Below are positions 22,440-33,501 of a DNA stretch of 64,000 nt, piece after piece. The notes beneath the pieces are model-generated. The model saw only the letters and a program-made list of their open reading frames with translations. It did no database searches and was not told the origin of the DNA. Source of the DNA: Plantago major (lineage: Eukaryota > Streptophyta > Magnoliopsida > Lamiales > Plantaginaceae); the NCBI GenBank assembly GCA_026545765.1, contig CM048844.1, positions 68,156,035 to 68,220,034 of the forward strand, read 5' to 3'. Every line of letters starts with the position of its first letter. Position 1 is the first letter of the stretch. The position numbers were made by a program, and so were the translations under genes.

Positions 22440-24153
22440 TGTAAGAACCCGTACTTTTTATATAATTTGATTTTATAGTTTTATTTAATTTTTATAGTGG
22501 AATGGGCCTAGTAATCCTTTTTCCAAACTAATTTTCAGATTTTCAAGTCCGAGCCCAAATAATCCACTAATATAATTTACCCATGCCCTAGCTCAAAATT
22601 TTTAACGTTTTTTGTTACTCCCCCGTCCCGCAGAACTTCATACATTTGTCATTTTTAGCCGTACCACAAAACTTCATACATTACCAAAAAAGTAAGCTAC
22701 CCCACATCCAACAAATAATAAACAATCTCAACTTTACACTTAAATTACACTTTTTGCCACTAAAAATACATTTTTTTTCCACATTTTCTATATTCTATCA
22801 TTACTTTAACTTTTCGCATAAAACTGTGCGTTAATCTTAATGTATAAAGTTCTCCGGGACAGAGGGAGTACTTCTTTAACTTTTCCAACTGTCGTCCTGG
22901 ATTTCACGCACAAAGTTTTCAACATTCATGGGCATATCCTTCTTTCGCAACAGGTAATATGAACTACACAAATTTAATTAAATAACTCAAGTATTTTAAT
23001 CTCTCCTCAATTTAGTCAAATTAATGGTTTGTTTTTCTTGAGGTTAGTACAAACAATTTTGATCAATTGTTGTTTCACGATTGATGACATCACACTGATG
23101 TCATTGGCAGTTTTTATGTTTCCCTTAGTTGTTTCAATAACCCCTTGTTTTTCAATTATAATTTTTGGTCCTCATGATTAACCTTTGTTCCCAATCCAAC
23201 CCTTTATTTGAATTCAGCACCAACTTTTGTAAAATAGTATTTGAGTCCCAAAAGTAAATTTATTTGTTTTGGGTTCTTACATTATAGTGGTGATTGTGTA
23301 GTTATCGAAGTGCGAGATAGTGGTGCTTTGGTGGTTTAGCTAGATTAAGCTTGATTCGAATCGACCTTGAGGTAATGGGGATTTCTTGACACTTTGCTTA
23401 TATTTTATGTACTATTGTATATGTATAGTTTTAATGTTTGACAAATAACTTATGATTATTATATCATGTTATGGTACTTGATATAATTTCCCAAAATAAT
23501 GATTTGTGATGCATGTGATGTATGAAAAATAATGTTTCTGATACATGGAGATAAATATGTTTTGAGGTCACAGTTTTACGTATGAATCATGGGCCCGTCT
23601 TTGACGGTGATTTTGTCTGGCTTCTGAAGTACTTCTTTCTGTCTGTGTTCCTTTAGAGGGGAACTTTCTGTAATGTTCTGTTCTGTCCCGACCTCTGTGC
23701 CACCGGACTTATACTAGTGGCCATAGTGTGACTTTGTTGAGCTAAACGTTCTGATACTACTGTTCTGTTACAAGTACTCCATGAAACTGTTTTCTGGCTA
23801 TGTGATTGATATTGTGGAATGTATGTATATCTAATTTTACTACTCTGCTTGATCCGGTAAAAGTGCCAGGAAATTCACCCTTACACCTTTTTTTCAGTGG
23901 ACTGAGTGGTTCTGGTTTCGTGGAGGCTAGTTAGGTTAGAGCAACTAGTGGTGTTAAGAGTTGTTTTGTAATTTTTCAGGTTGTAACTAGTCGAGTTTTC
24001 TGAAATTGTATTTACTGTATTTGAGTTGTAGTTGTTCTGTTGTACCACTCTTTTCAAAATGATTTATAAAAATTGAGGCTTCGTTTTGGTGTGAGCCTAT
24101 CTCACGAATAGACGGCCGATCGCGCCAATGTATTTTGGTTTTGGGGTGTGACA
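22440..24153 (+). repeat. 3' LTR of chromovirus-like element, with MITE insertion
   Basis: TGTAAGAACCCG to GGGGTGTGACA, 1714 bp. Without the 253 bp added by the MITE and its duplication it is about 1461 bp, against 1480 bp for the left LTR. It includes small indels such as an extra TTGTTTTTCAATAACC-type segment near 23140. The LTRs differ at scattered substitutions, so the insertion is not recent. Confidence 0.88.
22618..22868. mobile_element. Stowaway-type MITE
   Basis: 251 bp with terminal inverted repeats CTCCCCCGTCCCGCAGAACTT and, on the other end, the complement of CTCCCTCTGTCCCGGAGAACTT. It is flanked by the dinucleotide TA (22616-22617 and 22869-22870). The left LTR at the same site reads GTTACTTCTTT with no insertion, which shows an empty site. 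Stowaway elements are Tc1/mariner-derived and duplicate TA. No protein is encoded. Confidence 0.93.
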
Positions 24154-24159
24154 ATAGTT

Positions 24160-25391
24160 AACATTTTCGTAAAGGCGAGCCGCCAAACTCTGTTGTGATA
24201 CCCACTATATTCATGATACATTTGATGAATTAGTTTTAGATTAATCTGTGATTGTTCTTTATTGTCATCTTGTAATCTTGATGTGATAGCTCTACCGACG
24301 TGACACGGTATCTGTTGGTAATCGCGGGGTGTCTTTGACTAACTACAACTTGGTCTCATAAGATACGTATCCTGCAGCCTGACAGATAACAATTACATTG
24401 TTTGAAACTAAGTAGTCGTGAATAACATAGTACGAGGGAGGTTGGCGATCCTTTAATTTGTCAAACCACTTGTTTAAAAGTTTAGTCTTTTACGCTTTCA
24501 CTATTATATACGATATGTTTACGTTTATGCATGATTCAACAACTTTAATTCGAGTTATCTAAAAACAGCCCCGATTTTCTTTGATTGCTTTTACGTGCTT
24601 TAAGATTAGAATTCCCAATTCTGTGTCTTTATTTGCAAGTGCCCATGCTAGGTATCCGGAGAGAATGACACCCCGGGTTAACTTTCCTCTATACTAACTC
24701 TGTTTTTGTGGATTTGTATGCTTTCGGCTTTATAAATACGAATCTTTGCGTGTGCTTGACGACATCCATCCAACCAAACACCTGTCGGTAACTACTCACA
24801 TAATCAATGGTGCTTATTTAAGATTTCATTGGAAATGTGTGCTGTATATTTATATGAACCAAGGTTTTTGTTGTTTGTGCTTGTTTAAGGTTTTGCATTT
24901 ATATGCTATGACGGGGTGTTTGAAAATATGTGGGAGGGTTTAAACATGGAAGGAATGAACTACAATATGCCAACTTTGCTAATGTCTGTGGGTTTATTTT
25001 GTCATAGTTTGTTTGGTCAAGGTGATTGTGCTACTAGTTGATTGTTTAGTTACAATGAATTGTGGACTTGTTATGGGTTAACTATCTGGTAAACAGAACT
25101 ATAGGTTACATTAAAAGTCTGAAGAGAGTCTTTGAAATGTGTTGTGATATTGGGAATTGTCTTCTCAAAATGTTATTATTGTCATAACTTGGTTACCTTA
25201 TACATGTATGCCAAGTTGGAAATTTAATTAACAAAATGTATTTTACCCAACACCAAATAATGTTACTCATACTACAAAGTAGTCGAATGACAATGGGCTT
25301 CTTAATGGGTGAATGCATGATGGCTTCTGAGGTGAATATGAAGTGATTTAGGAGTAATCTACGTGAAACTATTTGTAAGAAGAAGTACAAT
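24160..25391. other. Unassigned stretch between LTR element and Harbinger transposon
   Basis: 24160-24760 resembles the tail of the 20860 repeat family in style (GACACCCCGGGTTAACTTTCC near 24670 against GACCTCGGGGTTAACTTCAC near 22229), so it may be the right part of that family. 24760-25391 is AT-rich without coding signal and probably includes the 5' end of the Harbinger element, but I could not define its terminal repeat. Confidence 0.35.
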
Positions 25392-26740
25392 ATGTCTTAT
25401 AGGCTATATGTTCAAATGGATATAAATTTTAGGCTATTTGAGGAGGACCACGATGCTTGCATCGATAACTTGAGAATGGACATGAACTGTTTCAACGAAC
25501 TTTGTCAAATACTTCAGACAAGTGCAGGGTTGTATGATAATAAGTATGTGACCATCAAGGAACAAGTTGGAATATTCCTCCTTATAATTGCTCATAACAA
25601 GAAGAGAACAGGATTATTCACTTTGATTGTATGCGTTCTGGAGAAACAATTAGCAAGTACTTCCATATCATGCTGAAAGTTGTTCTACAAATGCATAAAT
25701 GATTTCTCGTGCTTGCTGAACCAACTAACGAAACGAGTGCAAATGAACGGTGGCAACCCTTTCAGGTAAAGTAGTCTTGAACACATTTTACAATCACCAA
25801 CTACTGCCAATTTTGAAGCTGCACTTCTTGTTTGTGTGGTTAATAGTTGTATTTAATTTAACCAAGGGGCTGTCTGGGTGCGTTGGATGGAACACATATC
25901 CGTGTAAAGGTTCCTCGTGAGAAATAGATTCCATATTGTGGTCGTAAAGCGATTACTACTGTCAATGTTCTTGCTGCTTGTGACCGTAACATGAACTTCA
26001 CCTATGTACTTGTTGGATGGGATGGGTCATCAAATGATAGCCACGTGTTGCTTAATGCACTAGCTAGGCCAAATGGCTTGCGTGTACTGGAAGGTAATTA
26101 ATTCAATATCCTAGTTCAGAATTATAGTTAACTTACTTTCACTAGGATTAGCCATTATATAGTGTAATAGCCTTCGTATTAATTAATGTTCTTTGATAAT
26201 TTTTTTTTTGTTTGCAGGGCAATATTATTTATGTGATAATGCATACATGCACGGCCTTGGATTTGTAAGCCCTTACACTGAAACAAGGTACAATTTGAAA
26301 GCTTGGAGTGTTAGTAGAGAGACACCTCAAAACCCGAGAGAGTACTTTAATATGGTAAATTCAAAGGCACACAATGTTATTGAGCGTTGTTTTGAGGGTG
26401 CTGAAGAAGAGATGGGCAATTTTAGTAGAGCAATCAAAATATCCGCTAGAGGTTACCATTAGAATCATTCTTGCAGGTTGTCTTATCCAGAATTTCATAC
26501 GACTAAATATGTCAAAAGGATCCGTTAAATGATGCAGAGTTGTCCGGTGATGAAGATGAACCTATTAACGATAACCCTCCTGATGATTCCATACAAGTGT
26601 TGCGCAAAACTCCCGAGTGGACTGCAGTGAGGGATAATTCGGCCACTCAACTTTATAATGATTGGATTGAGAGTAAGGGGGAAGGGGCTAACTTTGAAAG
26701 TTGTAGTTTAATAGGTGTTGGGTGTTTAACCTTGTTTTGT
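25392..26740 (+). pseudogene. PIF/Harbinger DDE transposase, decayed
   Basis: The N-terminal part (25392-25676) matches the helical region before the nuclease domain (FNELCQILQT, KEQVGIFLLIIAHNKKR). Then follow GCLGALDGTHIRVKVP (about 25870) with the first catalytic Asp, NDSHVLLNALARP (about 26034) with the second, and after an apparent intron (26094-26217) YYLCDNAYMHGLGFVSPY and AHNVIERCFEG (about 26370) with the catalytic Glu. The C-terminal DDE_Tnp_4-type tail (EWTAVRDNSATQLYNDW) is at 26600-26670. Breaks: stop at 25925 after VPREK, frameshift after about 25620, stop at 26460, and loss of the usual sequence after VIER. The family is certain, the gene inactive. Confidence 0.88.
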
Positions 26741-27017
26741 ATCGTATGGCAGATTAAGTTGGAATGCTTGACTGGAAATCCTTTTAGATGTTGTTTTGTG
26801 TACTCCTCGTATTTTGTGGTATTTTGTTGTATATCAGAACTGCTATCTATGAGGCTATGATGTAATGTGATTTAAGTGTAATGAAATGTTTATGCTTTAT
26901 GCCTTGCATTTTTTCTGTTTAATTTACCTTAGGCAGGATTTGTATGTTACTACCATTTATTTGGCTTATATATGTGAAATATTTACTAATTATAATTTTC
27001 CATATTTTTTCTACTCA

Positions 27018-28230
27018 GATGAGATCAAATGGTGGCGGGTACCAATTCAGACTTCCATTTACTCAGGCAAATCTTCGAACAATGTGCCAACCCTCACCAA
27101 CAACCATCTGTCAGTCATCTGTGGGGCCATACACTAGTGGAAAGTGAACTTGAGAGCATCACCAAAGGAAAAGCCCCTCGTCACTACTGGCATGAAACTG
27201 AGGAAGCCGCATTGGTTGAGGCTATGCAAATTATTATGCGATAGGTGCTCGTGATGAGACAACTAAGATGGCAAAAAACGAATGCAAAGCTGGAGAAGTT
27301 GATGAATGAAAGAATCCCCAACTGTCCTATATCCGTGCTGCAGAAAATTGAAAAACTGGAAGAGGAAACATGCTTTGGTTGATGGTATTTTGAAGCTAAG
27401 TGGTGCCAAATTTGTTGGCAGGAAGAACAAATTAGATGTTGAAAGTACGCATCAGTGGTATAATTATTGCAAGGAATATTCGTACACAAAGTCTCATGAG
27501 AGACGGTCTCTAGTTAATTTATTTAGAGACGGACTATGCTATCAATAAAACTATCAATGCTATTAATCAAAACTTCGATGATGTTAACGAAATAAGTCTT
27601 GTTGTAATATGAAAAAACACCAATGTTGAGAACATAGGTGTTTTGATTAATAACATCAAAGATTTTCTTGACAATATAGGTCCGTCTTTAGATAAATTAT
27701 CTAGAGACCGTCTCTCAGGAGACTTACTCATATCCGTATTGTATTTCATACATTTATTAAGTTTGAAAATAATGTGAGAATCAACATGTTTTGTTAGCCG
27801 TGATTTACGAATTGGCTTACCTAAATCCAAGTCATAATTTGTGCACTTGTGTGGATTTTGACACATTGATGATGTGAAACTTTGTATAGGTTAATAAGGA
27901 CGCTCATTCATTGAAAGTGAAGGAGTTCCCTTTGTTTGATGTGTGGGACCAATGGTTTGGGAAGGATCGAGCTACAGGTGATGTTGCTATCAGTTTGACG
28001 AGGTGCAAAATCAAACTTTGCCTGATTATGAAGTGAACATGGAAGGCATTCTTGATGACAATGATGACGTAACCAATAATCAGAGTGCGTCTCAACAGGC
28101 CCCTGCCTTTCCGATTCAACCTAGCAATGATGTTGCGGCTAATTCTAACAATACTCAGCCACAATCTAAAACAAGAACTGTAAATGGCCCTCCAAACAAA
28201 AGGAAGAAAATGGAAAGGGGTGATTGCTAA
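27018..28230 (+). pseudogene. PIF/Harbinger accessory Myb/SANT-like protein, decayed
   Basis: KGKAPRHYWHETEEAALVEAMQ (about 27166-27236) is the start of the Myb/SANT-like DNA-binding domain that plant PIF/Harbinger elements encode beside the transposase. KLEKLMNERIPNCPIS follows at about 27289. After a 245-bp MITE at 27485-27729 the protein resumes with KEFPLFDVWDQWFGKDRATGDVA near 27920-27985, a recognisable part of the same family. A stop at 27242 and frameshifts break it. In intact elements this protein binds the terminal repeats and works with the transposase. Confidence 0.75.
27485..27729. mobile_element. Mutator-type MITE in the Harbinger accessory gene
   Basis: 245 bp whose arms are inverted repeats of about 45 bp: AGTCTCATGAGAGACGGTCT... 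on the left and the complement of AGTCTCCTGAGAGACGGTCT... on the right. Flanked by ATATTCGTA (27476-27484) and ATATCCGTA (27730-27738), a 9-bp duplication with one mismatch, as expected for Mutator-like elements. No protein is encoded. Confidence 0.82.
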
Positions 28231-28347
28231 AAAAAGATTGCTAAACCATACGTGAATACGTGAACTTCATGTAGAAATACTGGGGAGAGAACAAGGCAAT
28301 CATGGAAGACATGAACTCAAAACTAGTTCCCCGAGATGTTGTTTTCC

Positions 28348-28370
28348 AAAAAAAAAAAAAAAAAAAAAAA
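28348..28370. repeat. Poly(A) tract of 23 bases
   Basis: Uninterrupted A run after TTTTCC. Not at an obvious retroposon end; the coding-like sequence on both sides (a minor reading frame) suggests slippage. Confidence 0.8.
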
Positions 28371-28528
28371 CTCAATGAAGCACTGAAACAATTCATAGAG
28401 ATGAGCAAACCTGAAGCAATGTATATGCAGCTTCACATACTTCAAAATACTACGGTGTGTGTGAGAGTATCATCCAAGCAGATTTCGAAAACCGTGAGGT
28501 AATCGTTCAAATGATAAGGGAGAAGCAA

Positions 28529-28776
28529 TTATGATTGCTTCCTTTGTTGAAGCACTTCTAATTATAACTTATTTTGCCTAGATCTAGAAATATGCTGACA
28601 ATACTTTGAACACATTCGATGTAGTTGCAATTATATTTGCAACTTAATTAGCAGTTGTGGATTGCTTGCTTTGTTGACGCACTTGTAATTATAACTTATT
28701 TTGCCCCTAGTAATGTGCTGACAAAACTTTGAACACATTTCAATTGCATTTATATTTGCAACTTAATTAGTTGTTT
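28529..28776. repeat. Tandem duplication, two ~120-135-bp units
   Basis: The unit starting ATTGCTTCCTTTGTTGAAGC (28529) recurs at 28664 as ATTGCTTGCTTTGTTGACGC. Both continue with AATTATAACTTATTTTGCC, TGCTGACAA..CTTTGAACACATT and TTTGCAACTTAATTAG. The units differ at about one base in ten, with small indels, so the duplication is old. It probably lies in the Harbinger 3' region. Confidence 0.8.
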
Positions 28777-29529
28777 ATTGGTGTGTAATGATCTCCTAAG
28801 GAAATAGATGGACGAATTTTATCGTTCCCAAGTTCGATTCAGTTATGTGCTGAAATTGGGAATGATTTAACTATTTGTGCGTGTGGCACCCCGATTCAGA
28901 AGAACTTACTTCCTTATTGGAAAACCACCCGCCTAAACTTTTTTTCAAGTAAATACTTCATCTTTCGGAAAGTAATAGGAATGGTTGGGTAAAAATCGAT
29001 AAAATTAACTCATCAGAACAAGTTCAATAATTTTAAAATAATTAAACCTTTTATTCAAACCATATCAATATACAGAAGCTCTGCATACGCTTCTTCACGA
29101 GTACTTCACATAGGGTTCGGGGTTAAGGGAGCAATATACTAACTTTACATGAATTTTACAAGCAAACAGTGTCCCTTTTTATTCAAGCAGCAAGCACAAC
29201 ACACACACTATTTAGTATTCACATAAGATCCCCGCATTACTCGTCCATTCTGAGGAAGGAAACAATGAAGAGGGTAAGTGTTTGATGACTTAGTGAGGTT
29301 AAAGCACAAATAACAAGAAAGGTTATACAAGATGCGGAATCATGAAAGAATAAAAGGCATGAAAAGGTTAAGATACACGTATACCAATCGTCATCCCTTT
29401 ATATCTACGACCTTATTACTCCCACACGAGGAGCTACCTCCATTTACGGCAACATGCCTAGGTACATGTTGATCGGAACATATATTGAATCCACCCGGAC
29501 TGCATTATAATTCCGAAATAGGATCTGGA
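28777..29529 (-). other. Flanking DNA left of element B, possible old gypsy LTR
   Basis: GTGTGGCACCCCGATTCAGAAG near 28881 resembles the inverted end of a chromovirus LTR, and ACTCGTCCATTCTGAGGAAGG near 29240 resembles the repeated non-coding part of such LTRs. The sequence should continue at 44666 beyond element B. No coding region is seen. Confidence 0.3.
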
Positions 29530-29534
29530 CGTAG

Positions 29535-30889
29535 TGTTAGGAATATCTGTTAGTATTTTGATCACTCATCACATGTTCTTGTCTTAGCCAGAAAGGTGAT
29601 TAAGTACTCTTGGTTCACTTGAACATTGTAAAAGAGGAAATCACTGAGTATGATTAGTCTAGTAAATCTTGTATTAGGATTATAGGTCTCTGAGTGTAAT
29701 TTTTATTTCCAGAAGACCATGAAGATCAATCCTAGCAATGGAGCTTTTCTGAAGATTAGAAGACTGAAGATTGCACAAGATTTATAAAGATATCAAGGTT
29801 TAGTCTAACTCAGAAAGACTATGTCCTTAATCCTTTCTTAAGTGTATTTACTTACTTTTGAAATATGATTCTGGACATATGACATCATGAGTATGGAGCA
29901 TGCAAGCCATCAGAAAGGCTCATGTATCCGTTGAAGACTACAGGACAAGAAATAGTACAAGTGCATTAATTGCAGAAAAGTCATCAAGCACAATCCTCTC
30001 TGAGACATGAGACAAGGACTTCTGAGTACTCATTTCAAGATAAGTATGGACTGAATTTGAATTGTGTCTAACGGATATCATTCAAACAACTCTCAAATTC
30101 ATCTATATATATCACACACTTAGATGCTGAGAAATACACACCTTAGAACGCTCTATCTTGCAAACTTACCATCAAGCAAAGTATTCTCTCAAGCACTCTA
30201 CTACCTTTTCTGAAAGCTTTCATTGCTCAAGAATCACTAGTAGTTATAAGTTGTCCTGAACCTTAACAAGAGATTGTTATTCGTTAAAGAGTTGAACTAT
30301 CATATACCCTTTCTGAAGATCATTCTCCAGAACGGACATCAAATACTTAGGTCAAGAAGAGAGCATCGCCATCCACTGAACAAGTGTATTAAGTAGTCTT
30401 GTTCTATTAGGCTCTCTGAAAACATAACTGAAAAGTTATACGAGAAGCCTCTCTGACAAACCTTATAACCAACACCATCAAGGCATGGAGTAGAGGAAGT
30501 ACTTGATTTGGAAAATCAAGGAATAACTCCAAGGTTATCTGAGTAGAGGAAGTACTTAGCTTAGGAATCTTAGAATAGGATTATTGTAAGGTGAACTCAA
30601 TTATCTGTTCTAGTGAATTCTAGGTCTCAGAAAGACCGAAGTGGATTAGTTGGAGGATTACGCCACCTCCAGATACCACTATACTTGCTGTGTCATTTAC
30701 CTTTCTGTGTTTACATTTCAGCAAAGCACACACACATACTTATTGTTTCTGCACTTACCTATCTTAAAGCCTTCCGCGCTCTGAATTTAAGTATCAGAAA
30801 CCCCTGTTTCGAAATCGTGTTTATCGACAAAAGTTTTAAAAACTATTCACCCCCTCTAGTCTTTTACTTTGCCGTTATCTGGACCAACA
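29535..30889 (+). repeat. 5' LTR of element B
   Basis: 1355 bp. TATA-like CTATATATATCACACACTTAG near 30103. It lacks about 62 bp present in the 3' LTR (the CTAGGAGCTGGGGAATAACT segment) at 30560, and lacks the 28-bp tandem duplication of the 3' LTR. Otherwise nearly identical to it. Confidence 0.93.
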
Positions 30890-30891
30890 AG

Positions 30892-30906
30892 TGGTATCAG
30901 AGCAGG
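30892..30906 (+). promoter_or_regulatory. Primer-binding site (tRNA-iMet), element B
   Basis: TGGTATCAGAGCAGG begins two bases after the LTR end, complementary to the 3' end of plant initiator tRNA-Met, the usual primer for Sireviruses. Confidence 0.92.
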
Positions 30907-31007
30907 AGGTTCACAAGCCTTCTGCACTGAACCTAGATCCCTAGATAGGTGAAGGAACTTTGTCCCTTTCTGAGGACTATATAATTTGTGTGTTAAAGTG
31001 TGCAGGT

Positions 31008-33501
31008 ATGTCTCTGAGTGATGCACCCGTTTTGAAGCCAGAAAACTACGAGAAATGGAAGAACAACATGATGTTCCATCTGGAGGCCATTAGTGACGAG
31101 ATGATCTATGTCATCAATGAAGGGCCTATCAAAATCAGACAACTCAAACAAGTTACTGAGGTGTCTGATGGAAGAAAAGCCTCAGACAAGGAAGATGGAA
31201 GCGAGGATGCGGCTGCTAGTGATAGTGGTCGTGTTGCTCGTGGAAGCATTATGTATGAAGACAAGCCAAGAGAACTCTGGACATCTGAAGATGCCAAGAG
31301 ACACATATTAGATGGTCAAGCTCGTAATATCATCATCAGATCGACACCTGAGCACATACAGTGTAAACTGTGGGGGTGCTAAACGGAAAGTCATTTCGCA
31401 ATTGATTGAAGAAATTGCGGAATCGAGAAAACCAAGAAAACAAGTTCAAGTTCTTAAATTGAAGTTCCAAACTTCAAACAAGGTCCCACCGAAACTCGGA
31501 AGAACTTGATTTCGTGTTTACTACACTTATAAGTGATATGGTCGCACTTGGTGAAAGCAGATACTCCCACCATGTAAAAGATTAAGACTATTGTCAAGTC
31601 TCAATCACAACCGGGAGCACACTAAGTTCATTTATTTCAACCAAGGGATGCCAAATATTACTCCAGAGAGCTCTTCTCTCATCTTGCATCAGAGACTATG
31701 AGACAACTCAGAGAGAACAAACAGCTGAAAAGTTGCAAAGTGTTGCTCTAGTTTCTCAAGGTACTTCTGAAAAGAAGGATACCAAAGATGCATCTGAAGA
31801 AAATGCTCTTGCAGTAAGACACATGAAGAAATTTGTGAGTCAAGAGATTGAGAGAAAAAAAGCTAAAGAAAAGCTGAAAAAGCATCTTGGCCCAAACTAT
31901 CATCAGTACAAGAACATACAAATGAACAACTCTCTGAACACCCCCCATTCAGAAAGGTGTTAGTACTGAAGCTGCAGAAATATGAAATGATATCTACTTC
32001 TATTGTCAAAAGCCTGGTCACTTCAAAAGAGATTCCTGCTTTAAACAAGCTCAAGACAGGTGACAAGAAGGACAGAAGAAATTTCAAAAGAAATCAAAGG
32101 GCCTTATTGACTGAAGAAAGGAAGAAGATTCAAATTCAACTTGATGCTCTAGACATTGAGACAGATTCTGAAGATGGAGATTCAGATGACTCAAACCTAC
32201 CATCACCAGAATTGTGTGGAATCACCCACGATGTAATCGACTTCGGCCTTAAGAAGAATGAAATGTGTGGAGTTGCTGATATTGCTGGTCCATACATCTC
32301 CAACATTGAAATATGTCTTATGGCTGATGAGGTAACTAACAATTCACAATTTCTGTACTATGAGAGTGATGATGGAATTGAGGATCTGGAGTTGGTCAAG
32401 AGTGAATTGGATCGTTATGAGAAAGAATTTCTAGAAGCACAATCCAAAACTAGAATTCTAGAGGAAAGCAAAGAAACTCTTGAAAAAGAGGTTTCTGAGC
32501 TAACTAGAGTATCTGAGAACAAGAACGCTGAAATAGCCTTTCTGAAAGCTCAGATATCTGAGAATGAAAATTCTCACAAACTAGCCTTGGATGAACTCAA
32601 TAAGAAAATGATGAAGCTGCTTTCTGAGAATGAAGAACTCAGAAAGAAAGAGCTATCCTTCCAATCTTATGCAAAGGCTAGTGACACTCTCACTGAGGTT
32701 CAATCCTATCTGAGAGATCCCTCTGAGAAAGGTGGACTTGGACTTGATGAACAATCAAGTAATTCATCTCCTCTGAAGAAGAGTGATGAAAGGTTAACCT
32801 TTGTAAAAAGTCATCATAATGATTCTTCAACCACCTATAGCATTGGTCAGAAAGCTAGGGTAGTTGACAAAGGAAAAGGAGTTGCAACCCAGCCTTTGAA
32901 AGAACAACAAGTTCACAAGAAACATGTGGATAAGGTTTCTGAAAAGAAACACAACCCTCAGATATGCAACCATCCACATTGCTGCATTACTAGGAAGGGA
33001 AGAATTGCTGGAATAGGCAAATTCTCTACTGTACCATTTTATGAAAATAAAGATGGTGCATAAACTAGTAAGGCTTCTGAAGAGCACATTCAGAAAGCCA
33101 AAGGTGTTCGAAATGGCATTAGCTATTGTGCTATTGGAAAGGTCCCTCTGCGACAATATAAGGAAGGACAAGAACAATGGCGCAAGGCTAATATTGCACG
33201 TAGCAATAGACAGAAGTGGAAGAAATCTCAAGCCACTGAAAAACTGAATGCCAGAGCTAGAAGGAACTCGCCAAAGGCTAAGTTTATGAAAAGCAACCCC
33301 GTAAACCTGTGGTCCGAAGCACCAAAGGGAACACCTAGAAACACCCCAAGAAGGAAGATTGAGATCAAAATTACTGATTTTATTGCATCTCCTTCTGATC
33401 AAGTTAGACAAACACAAACTCCCAAGAAATTCACTAAAATGTGGATTCCTACTGGAAGAATGTTTAGTCTAAATGGTTCTATCTATGAGGCAAGAACCTA
33501 A
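31008..33501 (+). pseudogene. gag: Gag polyprotein of element B (frameshifted as assembled)
   Basis: The start ATG at 31008 (MSLSDAPVLKPENYEKW) opens the copia-type gag domain with NYEKWKNNMMFHLEAISDE, typical of UBN2-like plant gag. The frame is lost after about 31380, just where CAG-type oddities begin (element C reads GATTTCAGG where B has GATTTCGTG). The knuckle region near 31985-32035 has Tyr in place of the first Cys and a shifted last Cys. From 32041 a long frame covers the acidic and coiled-coil parts to 33063, then shifts again, ending at TAA 33499-33501. It corresponds to gag of A over its C-terminal two thirds. Confidence 0.88.

Larger units (their letters stand above)
19214..24153 (+). 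mobile_element. Chromovirus-like LTR retrotransposon without gag/pol (non-autonomous)
   Basis: Two direct LTRs (TGTAAGAAC...GGGG(C/T)GTGACA) at 19214-20693 and 22440-24153, with a primer-binding-site-like GTGGTATAAGAGCC directly after the left one. The LTR termini and tRNA-iMet primer are typical of Ty3/gypsy chromoviruses. The 1.75-kb interior has no gag or pol; instead 20860-22180 holds a copy of the GC-palindrome family. Flanks TAGCT (19209-19213) and TAGTT (24155-24159) form an imperfect 5-bp duplication with one extra base. Probably an internally deleted or replaced element mobilised in trans. Confidence 0.75.

Noticed and set aside
24908-24930. GGGGTGTTTGAAAATATGTG as a Harbinger terminal repeat
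   Set aside because: It resembles known PIF/Harbinger ends, but no inverted partner or TTA/TAA duplication was found beyond 28230.
28348-28370. Poly(A) run as the end of a retroposed gene copy
   Set aside because: Coding-like sequence continues after it, and no short flanking duplications were found.
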